Part shown: piece by piece, positions 40,544 to 49,609 of the stretch
How the letters are laid out: every line of letters begins with the position of its first letter
Position numbering within the stretch: position 1 is the first letter of the stretch
Assembly: GCF_001570485.1 (NCBI RefSeq)
Contig: NZ_BCTA01000062.1
Coordinates: 1 to 50,353, forward strand
Direction: 5' to 3'
Source of the DNA: Mycolicibacterium novocastrense
GTDB lineage: Bacteria > Actinomycetota > Actinomycetes > Mycobacteriales > Mycobacteriaceae
Length of the DNA: 50,353 bases
Program-made: the position numbers and the translations under genes
Notes under the pieces: generated by a model
What the model was told of the DNA's origin: nothing
Seen by the model: the letters and a program-made list of their open reading frames with translations, nothing else
The model's database searches: none

Positions 40544-42547
40544 CTAGAAGCGGCCGCCGCCGCCGAACATCCCGCCTCCGCCACCGGAGCCGCCGAACGA
40601 ACCGGGGCTGAACCCGCCGCCGCCGAAGCCGCCGAACCCGCCGCGCATTCCTCCGCTGAGGATGTTGCCGATGAGAATGCCGCCGATGATCGCGCCCATG
40701 TTGCCGCCACCGCCGCGGCCACCCCCGAACGGTCCCATGTACGAACTCTGCGCGTTCTGCACGTCGGCGTTGGCCAGGTTCTGCGCCTGTGAGGCGAGCA
40801 TCGCCGCGCCGTTGGCGTGCTTGATGGCCTCGGCCGGATCGGTGGCCCGCCTCTCTTCGGCCGCGCCGATCTGACGGACGGCCTCGGCCAGCCGGGTCCG
40901 GGCCTCGGGACCGACGATGCCGCGACGGGTGTCGATGAAGTCCGACACCGACCGCACCCGCGACCGCGCCGTGAACAGCGCCTCGTCCAGCGCCCGGCTG
41001 AGGCGTTCGGCGGCCTCCCGCTCCTGCTCGACGGCGGCCAGCAGCCGATCGAGATCCGCGTCGGCCTTCGTCAGTTCGGTGAAAGTCCCCAGCGGGTCAG
41101 CGGCTTTCGAGCGCTGCGCGGCGGCGACGGCGGCCGCTGCCGCGTCACGCGCCTCGGCCAACTGCGCGGCCTGCGGCACGTTTCCCTGCTGCAGCAGGGC
41201 GCCGGCCTGCTTGATGCCGTTCTGGATGTCCTCGATCGCGGCGGGCAACGTGGCAGCGGCGCGGCGGATGTCACTGGCGGCGCTGTCCACCGCGTCGAGC
41301 AGTCCGCGCGCCTGCGCCAGCGCCGACTCCGCCGCACGGACACATTCGACGAGCTCACTCTGGCGGCCCGGCACCGGGCGTGCGGCAAGGTCGCGCCCGC
41401 GGCTGATGCTCTCATCGGCGAAGTCGAGGAGTTCCTTGGCCGCGTCGACGTTTCCGGCCACCGAACTCAACGCCGTCGGATCGAATTCGCTGTGCAGTTC
41501 GGCGAGTTTCTGACGCGACGGCTCGAGCCGGGCGGTGATGTCGACGACGCGCTGCGTCATCGAGTCCAGTTTCGACGGAGCGTTGATCACCAGGTTCCGC
41601 AGCTCGGTGAACGCGTCGCGCTGCGCGTCCAGCTCCCGGTCGGCCTTGGCCGCCGCGACGACCACACGGGTCAGCAGGTCGCGCCGCTGAGCCGGGGTTT
41701 CGGGAATGGCGTCATCGAGGATCTGCCGGACGTTGAATGCTTGAGCGAGCGTGGTTTTCGCGTTGGTGACCGCCCGCGTGAACGGCTCGGTCCGTGCGGT
41801 GCCGAACTCCTCGACCGCCAACTCGAGTTCGTGGTCGCTGGTTCGCACCGCATTGTCGACCTCGACCACCATCGCTCGCGACAGGTCGTCGAGCGCGTCC
41901 AGCGACACCGCCGCCAGGGCCTGTGGGTCACTCGGGTCGACTCTGCGCGCAGCGGCGAATTCGGCCTCCCGGCGCTTGCGCCGGCGCCGACGCCGCCAGA
42001 TCATCAGCACCACCACCGCGAACGCGATCACTCCCAGGGCGATGAGCAATCCGACCCAGCTCAGACTCGAACCCGAGCTGCCCGACCGGGCGAGCCCGTC
42101 CGCGGCCGCGACCGCCGCTCCGGCCCAGTCGCCGCTGCGCAGCGCGGGTTCGACGTCGTTGCGCCGCACGCTGTCCACCCGGCTCGAGCTCAACTCCGTT
42201 GCGCTGTCGGGCACCAGGAAGGCGTACGAACGGTCGACCGTGGCCACCGCCAACAGCGCGTCATAGGAACCCAAGTCGCTGATGCGCATGGTGTTGCGTG
42301 CCCACGTCTCGGCCGACTGACCGGAGAACGAGTCGACGTAGACGACCCACAACCGGGTCCTGCGGCTGTTGTAGAGCGAGTCGACCGCCGAGGTCACCTC
42401 CGCCCGGCCGGCGCTGTCGAGAACGCCCGCGTTGTCGGTGACGTAGCCCGGCAGTCGAAACGGTGGCTCGGCAGCCGCCGTCGGCGCGATGAGCGCGCCG
42501 GCGGTGAGCAAGGCGAGCACGAGGGTCAGCAAGCGGACGAGGCGCAT
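40544..42547 (-). CDS. TPM-domain envelope protein, Rv2345-like
   Basis: A 667-residue exported membrane protein. A signal peptide (MRLVRLLTLVLALLTAG, cleavage after APTAAA near 27) precedes a TPM domain (about 30-150: VTDNAGVLDSAGRAEVTSAV), a membrane span (WVGLLIALGVIAFAVVVLMI near 175) with a basic stop-transfer, a long coiled-coil-prone Ala/Arg region, and a Gly-rich tail (FGGGGFSPGSFGGSGGGGGM). Function is unknown. ATG 42547 is favoured over 42571 because TAGATT (42560-42555) ends 7 bases before it, suggesting a leaderless start. Divergent from dgt. Confidence 0.85.
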   Translation of the reverse strand: MRLVRLLTLVLALLTAGALIAPTAAAEPPFRLPGYVTDNAGVLDSAGRAEVTSAVDSLYNSRRTRLWVVYVDSFSGQSAETWARNTMRISDLGSYDALLAVATVDRSYAFLVPDSATELSSSRVDSVRRNDVEPALRSGDWAGAAVAAADGLARSGSSGSSLSWVGLLIALGVIAFAVVVLMIWRRRRRRKRREAEFAAARRVDPSDPQALAAVSLDALDDLSRAMVVEVDNAVRTSDHELELAVEEFGTARTEPFTRAVTNAKTTLAQAFNVRQILDDAIPETPAQRRDLLTRVVVAAAKADRELDAQRDAFTELRNLVINAPSKLDSMTQRVVDITARLEPSRQKLAELHSEFDPTALSSVAGNVDAAKELLDFADESISRGRDLAARPVPGRQSELVECVRAAESALAQARGLLDAVDSAASDIRRAAATLPAAIEDIQNGIKQAGALLQQGNVPQAAQLAEARDAAAAAVAAAQRSKAADPLGTFTELTKADADLDRLLAAVEQEREAAERLSRALDEALFTARSRVRSVSDFIDTRRGIVGPEARTRLAEAVRQIGAAEERRATDPAEAIKHANGAAMLASQAQNLANADVQNAQSSYMGPFGGGRGGGGNMGAIIGGILIGNILSGGMRGGFGGFGGGGFSPGSFGGSGGGGGMFGGGGRF

Positions 42548-42606
42548 GCCCGCCAATCTAGTGCGCGACACGGTGGGGCCGGTTGGTGCTGGCAGACTAT
42601 CCGTCG

Positions 42607-43863
42607 GTGACAGGCAACGCAGATCCCTACGACGAGTTCGACCGCCGGCGATGGGTGGTCGAATCGCCCAAGAGTGCTGCGCTGCCCGGGACCGACGCCG
42701 AGCACCGCACCGATTTCGCGCGCGACCGGGCGCGGGTGCTGCACTGTGCGGCCCTTCGCCGGTTGGCCGACAAGACGCAGGTGGTCGGGCCGCGCCAGGG
42801 TGAAACGCCGCGCACCCGGCTGACCCATTCGCTGGAGGTCGCCCAGATCGGCCGCGGTATGGCGATCGGCCTGGGCTGCGACCCCGACCTCGTCGACCTC
42901 GCCGGACTGGCCCACGACATCGGTCACCCGCCCTACGGCCACAACGGCGAGCGCGCCCTCAACGAGATCGCCGCCGACTGCGGCGGCTTCGAGGGCAACG
43001 CACAGAATTTCCGAATCCTGACCCGCCTCGAGCCGAAAACCCTTGACGCAGAAGGCGGTAGCGCTGGGCTGAACCTCACCCGGGCCGCGCTGGACGCCGT
43101 CACCAAGTATCCGTGGCGACGCGGAAGCCGACCCGCCAAGTTCGGTTTCTACGAGGACGACCTGCCGGCGGCCGACTGGGTGCGCGCCGATGTGCCCGCG
43201 GAGAAGCCCTGCCTGGAGGCCCAGGTCATGGACTGGGCCGACGACGTCGCCTACTCGGTGCACGACGTCGAGGACGGGGTGGTCTCCGGTCGCATCGACA
43301 TGCGGGTGCTGGCCGACACGGACGCGGCGGCGGAACTGGGCCGGTTGGGGGAGTCGAGCGGGATGGGTGCCGGGCTGCGGTCCGACGACCTGGTGGCCGC
43401 CGCATCGCGGCTGTCCAGCCTGCCGGTCGTGGCCGCTGTGGGTAAGTACGACGGCACGCTGGCCGCATCCGTCGCGCTCAAGAAATTGACCAGCGAGCTC
43501 GTCGGCCGGTTCGCGTCCGCGGCCATCGCGGCGACCCGCGAGGAATCCGGCCGGGGACCCCTGGTCCGCTACCAGGCCGATCTGCGCGTCCCGGAGCTGG
43601 TGCGGGCCGAGGTGGCCGTGCTCAAGATCCTGGCGCTGCAATTCATCATGTCGGATCCCCGGCATCTGGAATTGCAGGCCCGGCAGCGCGAACGCGTACA
43701 CCGCGTGGTGGCGTGGGTCGCCGCCGGCGCACCGGCAACGCTCGACCCGATCTTCGTACCGGCTTTCCACGCCGCCGGTGACGACGGCGCCCGCCTGCGG
43801 GTGATCATCGACCAGGTCGCGTCCTTCACCGAGGGCCGTCTCGAGCGGTTGGAACCCGCCTAG
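42607..43863 (+). CDS. dgt: deoxyguanosinetriphosphate triphosphohydrolase-like protein
   Basis: A 418-residue HD-domain dNTPase that hydrolyses dGTP or related dNTPs to the nucleoside and triphosphate. Metal-site motifs: RLTHSLEVAQIGR, AHDIGHPPYGHNGE, and MDWADDVAYSVHDVEDG. The GTG at 42607 (MTGNADPYDEF) matches relatives better than the GTG at 42583, and GACTAT ends 6 bases before it, so it may be leaderless. dnaG follows after 31 bases. Confidence 0.93.
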   Translation: MTGNADPYDEFDRRRWVVESPKSAALPGTDAEHRTDFARDRARVLHCAALRRLADKTQVVGPRQGETPRTRLTHSLEVAQIGRGMAIGLGCDPDLVDLAGLAHDIGHPPYGHNGERALNEIAADCGGFEGNAQNFRILTRLEPKTLDAEGGSAGLNLTRAALDAVTKYPWRRGSRPAKFGFYEDDLPAADWVRADVPAEKPCLEAQVMDWADDVAYSVHDVEDGVVSGRIDMRVLADTDAAAELGRLGESSGMGAGLRSDDLVAAASRLSSLPVVAAVGKYDGTLAASVALKKLTSELVGRFASAAIAATREESGRGPLVRYQADLRVPELVRAEVAVLKILALQFIMSDPRHLELQARQRERVHRVVAWVAAGAPATLDPIFVPAFHAAGDDGARLRVIIDQVASFTEGRLERLEPA

Positions 43864-43882
43864 GCATCCGCGCGGGGCGCTC

Positions 43883-43895
43883 TAGACTGGCCCGG
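43883..43895 (+). promoter_or_regulatory. leaderless promoter of dnaG
   Basis: TAGACT (43883-43888) fits TANNNT and ends 6 bases before the dnaG GTG, with no ribosome site. Confidence 0.5.
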
Positions 43896-45826
43896 TGGCC
43901 GGCCGCATTCCTGATCGCGATATCGCGGCCATCCGCGACCAAGTCCGCATCGAGGACGTCGTCGGGGACTATGTGCAGTTGCGGCGCGCGGGCGCGGACT
44001 CACTGAAGGGGCTGTGCCCGTTCCATGACGAGAAGTCGCCGTCGTTTCACGTGCGGCCCAATCATGGCCACTTCCACTGTTTCGGCTGCGGTGAGGGTGG
44101 CGACGTCTACGCGTTCGTGCAGAAGATCGAGCACGTCAGCTTCGTCGAATCGGTCGAACTGCTCGCCGACCGCGTCGGCTACACGATCACCTACACCGGC
44201 GCCTCGACCACCAACGTGCAGCGCGACCGCGGCAGCCGCAGCAGGTTGCTGGCCGCCAACGCGGCAGCACAGGAGTTCTATGCGGCGGCGCTGGAGTCCG
44301 ACGAGGCCGCACCGGCGCGGCAGTACTTGATCGAGCGCAACTTCGACGGCCAGGCGGCCAACCGGTTCGGCTGCGGCTTCGCGCCGTCAGGCTGGGACAC
44401 GTTGACAAAGCACCTGCTGCGCAAGGGTTTTGAGTTCAAGGAGCTCGAGTCGGCAGGCCTGTCCCGGGAAGGCAAACGCGGCCCGATGGACCGCTTCCAC
44501 CGTCGGCTGCTGTGGCCGATCAGAGCCAGCGGCGGCGAGGTGATCGGTTTCGGCGCGCGCCGGATCTTCGACGACGACCCGATGGAGGCCAAGTACGTCA
44601 ACACGCCCGAAACCGTTCTGTACAAGAAATCGTCGGTGCTGTTCGGGTTGGACCTGGCCAAACGCGACATCGCCAAGGGGCATCAGGCCGTGGTGGTCGA
44701 GGGATACACCGATGTGATGGCGATGCACCTGGCCGGGGTGACAACCGCGGTCGCGTCCTGCGGAACCGCGTTCGGCGACGAGCATTTGTCGATGTTGCGT
44801 CGACTCATGATGGACGACAACTTCTTTCGCGGCGAGCTGATCTACGTCTTCGACGGCGACGCGGCGGGCCGTGCCGCGGCGATCAAGGCATTCGAGGGTG
44901 AACAGAACCTGGCGGGCCAGTCGTTCGTCGCAGTGGCCTCCGAAGACAAGTTGGCCGGAATGGATCCCTGTGACATCCGGCTTCATTTCGGCGACGGTGC
45001 GCTGCGCGACCTGGTGGCACGTCGAACACCGTTGTTCGAGTTCGCGATTCGCACCGCTCTGGCCGAACACGACCTCGACAGCGCCGAAGGTCGGGTCGCC
45101 GCGTTGCGCAGGTGCGTGCCGATGGTGGCCCGCATCAAGGAGCCGATGCTGCGCGACGAGTACGCGCGCCGACTGTCGGGATGGGTCGGCTGGGCCGACG
45201 AGGGGCAGGTGCTCACGCGGGTGCGCGAGGAAGCCCAGAAGCGGGGCATGCCCGAACGCGCCGGTCGCAGGCGCGCCGCAAGCGAGCAGGCGCAGCCACG
45301 CAGGTCACGCACTCCTGACCCGGGTTCGCGGCCCGACCCCGCGGATCCGACGCTGTGGCCGCAGCGCGAGGCGCTCAAGGCCGCCTTGCAGTATCCCGCG
45401 CTCGCGGGGCCGGTGTTCGATTCGCTGACGGTCGAGAGCTTCACGCATCCGGGTTACGCCGCGGTGCGCGCGGCCGTCGACGCCGCCGGTGGCACGTCCA
45501 CCGGCCAGTCCGGCGCGGAGTGGATCGAGACGATTCGCACGCACACCGAGACGCCCGCGGCGGCGAGCCTGGTCAACGAACTCGGGGTGGAAGCCATCAA
45601 CGTCGTCGACGACGAACGGTTGCCGCGCTACATCGGCGGGGTGCTGGCCCGGTTGCAGGAAGTCTGGGTGGGGCGGCAGATCGCCGAGGTCAAGTCCAAA
45701 CTCCAGCGCATGTCACCGGTCGAGCAGGGCGACGAGTACCACGCATTGTTCGGGGACCTGGTCGCAATGGAGGCGTATCGGCGCAGCCTTCTCGAGCAGG
45801 CCAGCGGAGACGACATCTCTGCGTAG
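43895..45826 (+). CDS. dnaG: DnaG, DNA primase
   Basis: A 643-residue primase that makes RNA primers at the replication fork. The N-terminal CHC2 zinc ribbon uses C41, H44, C62 and C65; the TOPRIM core has VVVEGYTDVMAMH and YVFDGDAAGR; a C-terminal helicase-binding domain follows a basic, Pro-rich linker near 455-490. It starts with GTG 43895. The order dgt-dnaG is the same in other mycobacteria. Confidence 0.96.
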   Translation: MAGRIPDRDIAAIRDQVRIEDVVGDYVQLRRAGADSLKGLCPFHDEKSPSFHVRPNHGHFHCFGCGEGGDVYAFVQKIEHVSFVESVELLADRVGYTITYTGASTTNVQRDRGSRSRLLAANAAAQEFYAAALESDEAAPARQYLIERNFDGQAANRFGCGFAPSGWDTLTKHLLRKGFEFKELESAGLSREGKRGPMDRFHRRLLWPIRASGGEVIGFGARRIFDDDPMEAKYVNTPETVLYKKSSVLFGLDLAKRDIAKGHQAVVVEGYTDVMAMHLAGVTTAVASCGTAFGDEHLSMLRRLMMDDNFFRGELIYVFDGDAAGRAAAIKAFEGEQNLAGQSFVAVASEDKLAGMDPCDIRLHFGDGALRDLVARRTPLFEFAIRTALAEHDLDSAEGRVAALRRCVPMVARIKEPMLRDEYARRLSGWVGWADEGQVLTRVREEAQKRGMPERAGRRRAASEQAQPRRSRTPDPGSRPDPADPTLWPQREALKAALQYPALAGPVFDSLTVESFTHPGYAAVRAAVDAAGGTSTGQSGAEWIETIRTHTETPAAASLVNELGVEAINVVDDERLPRYIGGVLARLQEVWVGRQIAEVKSKLQRMSPVEQGDEYHALFGDLVAMEAYRRSLLEQASGDDISA

Positions 45827-45889
45827 CCCCCGGTAACGCGATATGGTGGGCGCGCTATAAACCGTGGGAACGGTCAGGAAGGCGTGGAC

Positions 45890-46180
45890 GTGACATCGAC
45901 CAACAACCGGGCGCGACGCTTCGTTGCTGCGGGGGCGTTCGCGGTGACCGCGGTCGCGGCGCCGCTCGCCGCCTCCGTGCTGTCCGAATCCGATGCAGCC
46001 CCGCCGCTCAGCCAGTGCCTGGCGTGGTTCGGGAACAAGGAGGACGGCCGCTGCCTCGGCGTCTCCAACGGCAACGGCATCAACGTCGGCACACCCGATA
46101 TCGGCCTGAATCAGGGTCAGACCGGCGTCAACACGGGCCCGTTGGTCCCGGGCCAGACGATCACCGATCCGTACCGCTAA
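45890..46180 (+). CDS. small secreted mycobacterial protein
   Basis: A 96-residue exported protein. The N-terminus (RRFVAAGAFAVTAVAAPLAA) is a signal peptide, with cleavage near SDA. The mature part is Gly/Asn-rich (GVSNGNGINVGTPDIGLNQG) and has two cysteines likely to pair. GTG 45890 is preferred to GTG 45884 because AGGAAGG (45876-45882) then has 7-base spacing; TATAAA at 45857-45862 may be its -10. Function unknown; I believe similar proteins occur only in mycobacteria. Its end overlaps the convergent gene by 4 bases. Confidence 0.75.
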   Translation: MTSTNNRARRFVAAGAFAVTAVAAPLAASVLSESDAAPPLSQCLAWFGNKEDGRCLGVSNGNGINVGTPDIGLNQGQTGVNTGPLVPGQTITDPYR

Positions 46181-46431
46181 CGGACCTTTCTCACCTGCGC
46201 AGTCTCGGGGCCGATGATCTCGGTTCCGTTGTCGATCTCGGTCAACGTGATCATCGGTGGGTCCGGTGACACCCGGTCGGCGATCTTGCGTCGTCCGGCG
46301 TCGAGCACTGCTTTTGCCGCGGGGCTCTCGGTGACCGCCTTGTAGGTGCCGGCGATCTGCTCATATCGGCGGCGGCCGGCCTTCGAGCCCAGTACATAGC
46401 CGACACCCAATACGACGAAATACCCGATCAC
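46177..46431 (-). CDS. small membrane-anchored protein, Rv2342-like
   Basis: An 84-residue protein. An N-terminal hydrophobic span (IGYFVVLGVGYVLGSKAG) followed by basic RRRYEQI resembles YtxH-type membrane proteins. The GTG at 46431 has GGAAGGGA about 5 bases upstream; the ATG at 46476 would add 15 residues before the membrane span. It has the position of Rv2342 between dnaG and the Asn tRNA. Confidence 0.75.
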   Translation of the reverse strand: MIGYFVVLGVGYVLGSKAGRRRYEQIAGTYKAVTESPAAKAVLDAGRRKIADRVSPDPPMITLTEIDNGTEIIGPETAQVRKVR

Positions 46432-46506
46432 AGGGTCCCTTCCAGAAACGGTGCGTTGCGTTCCATCCTGCCTCACGTACCTGAGAGCGCGAGCGGTGGC
46501 GGCGTA

Positions 46507-46537
46507 TTGGCGACGCCGCCGACACGTACGCTAGAGT
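46507..46537 (+). promoter_or_regulatory. promoter of tRNA-Asn
   Basis: TTGGCG (46507-46512) and TAGAGT (46532-46537) are separated by 19 bases and lie 40 bases upstream of the tRNA. The spacing is slightly long. Confidence 0.4.
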
Positions 46538-46577
46538 CAACCCCCGTCCCGCACACAGCGTGCCGGCGGGAGAGCAG

Positions 46578-46650
<73 letters not shown>

Positions 46651-46769
46651 CAGGCATTCGCGCAGGGTGACAACAGCGGCGCCGATCATTCGCTAGTGGT
46701 GACGCGTCAACCTCAACTCCTTCGACGTGTCGGCGCTTGCGCTTGGGCCTGCGCGGGCATGATGGGCCC

Positions 46770-47138
46770 ATGGCCGAGGCAGGATTCTGGATCGCGTGGG
46801 GAATCCCCGCGCGCGGACGCGAAGTGCAGGCGCTCGGACTCCTCCGACAGTCCCTCACCGGCTACCTCGCCGAACTCCAGCGGGACGGGTTGATCGAGCG
46901 TTTCGACACCGCGATCCTCCGTCCCCAGAGCACGGAGCTCGGAGGGTTCATCTTGATCCAAGGATCCCAAGAACAGCTCGACGCCCTTCGTCGAGACACC
47001 CAGTTTGAGCAGTGGATGACCCAGATCCAACTGGTGGCCGATAGCGTCGGAATGGTCGACGCCTGGGTCAACGACGGCCTCGGCGAGGCCCTGGATCTCT
47101 ACGACGAAGCGCTGCGCAAGGCCGGGATCACCTCCTAG
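46770..47138 (+). CDS. hypothetical protein, YCII/GYD-like length
   Basis: A 122-residue soluble protein (MAEAGFWIAWGIPARGREVQ). Content is balanced, with predicted alpha/beta character and the phrase GFILIQGSQEQLDALRRDTQF, as in small ferredoxin-like dimeric domains. That comparison is by feel only. No membrane span and no catalytic motif are seen. The ribosome site before ATG 46770 is weak. It stands alone between the tRNA and the DUF4185 gene. Confidence 0.65.
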   Translation: MAEAGFWIAWGIPARGREVQALGLLRQSLTGYLAELQRDGLIERFDTAILRPQSTELGGFILIQGSQEQLDALRRDTQFEQWMTQIQLVADSVGMVDAWVNDGLGEALDLYDEALRKAGITS

Positions 47139-47228
47139 CGGATAGCTCGGCCGTGGGCACCGTAACGCAAAACCCGTACACGGCGATGACAGCACTGACA
47201 GTTGTTGCGGATGAGACATCGCCGGATT

Positions 47229-47260
47229 TTGCTGTACACCCCCAGAACTGCTACTAGATT
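47229..47260 (+). promoter_or_regulatory. promoter of the DUF4185 gene
   Basis: TTGCTG (47229-47234) is followed after 17 bases by TACTAG (47252-47257), which overlaps TAGATT (47255-47260). Either can serve as the -10. The leader to ATG 47296 would be about 30 bases and includes GGAGGG. Confidence 0.45.
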
Positions 47261-47295
47261 GCTTCAACGGGGGCGGGTTTCGTTGGAGGGTAATC

Positions 47296-49608
47296 ATGGG
47301 CGCAGCACGGTATGTCGGTCGTGTCGGGGGACTGGCCGTCGCTCTGGGGATCGGCACCGCGGTCGCTACCGGCCACGGCATCGCAACGGCCGACAGCAGC
47401 GACTCTCAGTCCGACAAGCCTTCAGCCAACTCCGAGCAGTCTTCGGCGGCCACGACGGGCGGCAAGGAAGCGGGCGGCGGGGTCACGGCACCGGCCGCCA
47501 GTGCGCCATCCTCGACCAGCACCACAAAGTCGACATCCGCGTCCGCATCGACGACGGCGTCGACGGAAACCGACGATCCGACGGGCAAGGACTCTGACGA
47601 GACGTCCTCGATCAGGACGGGCACCGTCACTGGTGGTGTCACCATCAGCGCCCAAACCAACACCGGTTCCTCGCGCAGCACCGCGAAAGAGGAGAAGGAA
47701 GTCACTGCCGAGGAGAAGGCTCCGACGGTGGAACCGACAAAGCCGGCCACGACGCCGACGGCCGAGCTCACCGCGACATCGACGGCCGAGCCCACCGCGA
47801 CGCCGGTACCCGAGCCCGCCGTGACACCGGCGACTGAACCGGCACCGAAGACACCAGAGCCATCACCGACTGCCGCCCCGCCGCCGGCGCCGGAGTCCGC
47901 GAAGGACACCTCGAAGGCCGATGCGCGCGACTCAGACCCGCACTCGCGCACCTCGCAATCACCACCCGACGGGACCTCTGCGGCCTCGGTGCAACAGCAG
48001 GGTTCCGCCATTTCTGCCCGTGTGGTGCAGTCACTGTCCGATCCAGCCGCCAATATCCAGGAAAGCGCCAAGTACGCCCTCTTTGCCGACGCACGCTCGC
48101 TGGCATCGGCGACCACTGTTTCACCGATGACGGCCGCCTACCAGCCAACGACGGTGAAACCGGCCGCGCCCGCTGTTCAGAACCTCTTCACCGCGGTGGC
48201 CAATGTCGTCTCCAACACGATCAGCTGGATACTCAACCCGCTCGCCGGAACCGCGCCCTCGACCCCGGCGCAACCGCCGCTGATCTGGGGCCTGCTCGCG
48301 TTCGCGCGTCGCGAGTTCGAGAACCTCTTTGCGACGCTGTCCGGGCGGTCCAACACGCCTACGACGACCGTGACCGAACCGCTCGCGAGCGCAGCGCTGG
48401 CGGCTGCGGCACCGGCGGGTCCGCTGTACTCGCCGTGGCCCAACCCGCAGGTCAGCCCTTCGACGCAATTCGTGTCCTGGGTGACGGGTCCATGGGTGTA
48501 TCCGAACGATCCGGTCACCGGTTACTCCGACCTGATGGCCAACACCGTCAACCGCTACCGGGTGGGCGGCACGGATCTCGGCATCATGTGGGACAACGGG
48601 ATCGTGGACAACCCGGATACCCCGGAGATCGAGCGCAGCCAGGTCCTGATCGCTGTCGGTGACACATTCTTCGACGGCAACATGTCAGTGGATTGGCGGT
48701 CGAACACCATCTTCCGTAGCGGGGACACCGATCTCAGCAACGGAATGGAAATTCCTAACGGGCAGTGGTACACGGGCGACATGTTCGGCGGCGCGCCTCT
48801 GGGACCCGACGGTAACCCCAACCGCGCCAGGCAGGTCATCTTCCCTGAAGGCCTGCCGGCCGGTATCACGCTGATCCCGACTGCAGGCATCTCCGTGCCG
48901 GTAGAAGGTTCTCGGTTCGGCGCAATCCAATATGTGAGTTTCATGTCGGTCACCCAGTGGGGCGCACCGGGTTCCTGGAAGACGAACTACTCGGCGATCG
49001 CATGGTCCGACGACAACGGCGAGACCTTCCACGTCGCGCCGCAAACCGTGCGCTACAACCAACCCTGGACCGGCAACCAGAAGTTCCAGCAGTCGGCGTT
49101 CGTCCGACCGGGCGACGGTTTCGTCTACATGTACGGCACACCCAACGGCCGTCAGGGTGCGGCGTATCTTGCGCGCGTCCCCGAGCAGGACATCCTTGAC
49201 CTGAGCAAGTACGAGTACTGGAAGGGCGGGACTCGGCCCGGTTGGATCAAGAAGAATCCCGCAGCCGCCACGTCCGTCTTCGGGGTCGACAAAGGTGCGT
49301 GCGGCGTCGCCAATCCGGGCAACCAGGTAAGCGAGATGTCTGTGCAATACAACGAGCACTTGGGCAAATTCGTTGTGCTGCACGGGGATCAGTTCAACAA
49401 CATCGTGATGCGTACGTCGGACACTCCGCAGGGGACGTGGTCGAAAGCGACCGTGTTGATGAAGCAGCAACCCGGCGGCATCTATGCGCCGATGATGCAT
49501 CCGTGGTCGCCGTCGACCCTGGGGACCGGCTCTGACCTGTACTGGAACCTGTCGTTGTGGGACTCCTACAACGTTATGCTGATGAAGACGGACCTCAGCA
49601 AGGTGTGA
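47296..49608 (+). CDS. secreted DUF4185-domain protein with long Pro/Thr-rich linker
   Basis: A 770-residue exported protein. A signal peptide (about 1-32, GLAVALGIGTAVATGHGIATA) precedes a Ser/Thr/Ala/Pro/Glu-rich low-complexity region (about 33-235, with repeated TAEPTATP-like units), a short hydrophobic helix (VANVVSNTISWIL near 300), and a C-terminal globular domain (about 375-770; YSDLMANTVNRYRVGGTDLG, WSDDNGETF, FVYMYGTPNGRQGAAYLAR). The globular domain resembles DUF4185, a beta-propeller-like fold related to glycoside hydrolases. A cell-wall or glycan role is plausible but unproven. The ribosome site GGAGGG precedes the ATG. One base separates it from the next gene. Confidence 0.82.
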   Translation: MGAARYVGRVGGLAVALGIGTAVATGHGIATADSSDSQSDKPSANSEQSSAATTGGKEAGGGVTAPAASAPSSTSTTKSTSASASTTASTETDDPTGKDSDETSSIRTGTVTGGVTISAQTNTGSSRSTAKEEKEVTAEEKAPTVEPTKPATTPTAELTATSTAEPTATPVPEPAVTPATEPAPKTPEPSPTAAPPPAPESAKDTSKADARDSDPHSRTSQSPPDGTSAASVQQQGSAISARVVQSLSDPAANIQESAKYALFADARSLASATTVSPMTAAYQPTTVKPAAPAVQNLFTAVANVVSNTISWILNPLAGTAPSTPAQPPLIWGLLAFARREFENLFATLSGRSNTPTTTVTEPLASAALAAAAPAGPLYSPWPNPQVSPSTQFVSWVTGPWVYPNDPVTGYSDLMANTVNRYRVGGTDLGIMWDNGIVDNPDTPEIERSQVLIAVGDTFFDGNMSVDWRSNTIFRSGDTDLSNGMEIPNGQWYTGDMFGGAPLGPDGNPNRARQVIFPEGLPAGITLIPTAGISVPVEGSRFGAIQYVSFMSVTQWGAPGSWKTNYSAIAWSDDNGETFHVAPQTVRYNQPWTGNQKFQQSAFVRPGDGFVYMYGTPNGRQGAAYLARVPEQDILDLSKYEYWKGGTRPGWIKKNPAAATSVFGVDKGACGVANPGNQVSEMSVQYNEHLGKFVVLHGDQFNNIVMRTSDTPQGTWSKATVLMKQQPGGIYAPMMHPWSPSTLGTGSDLYWNLSLWDSYNVMLMKTDLSKV

Positions 49609-49609
49609 C

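Noticed and set aside
46651..46769. Integrated element attachment site next to tRNA-Asn
   Set aside because: No integrase gene and no repeat of the tRNA 3' end seen in the rest of the window.
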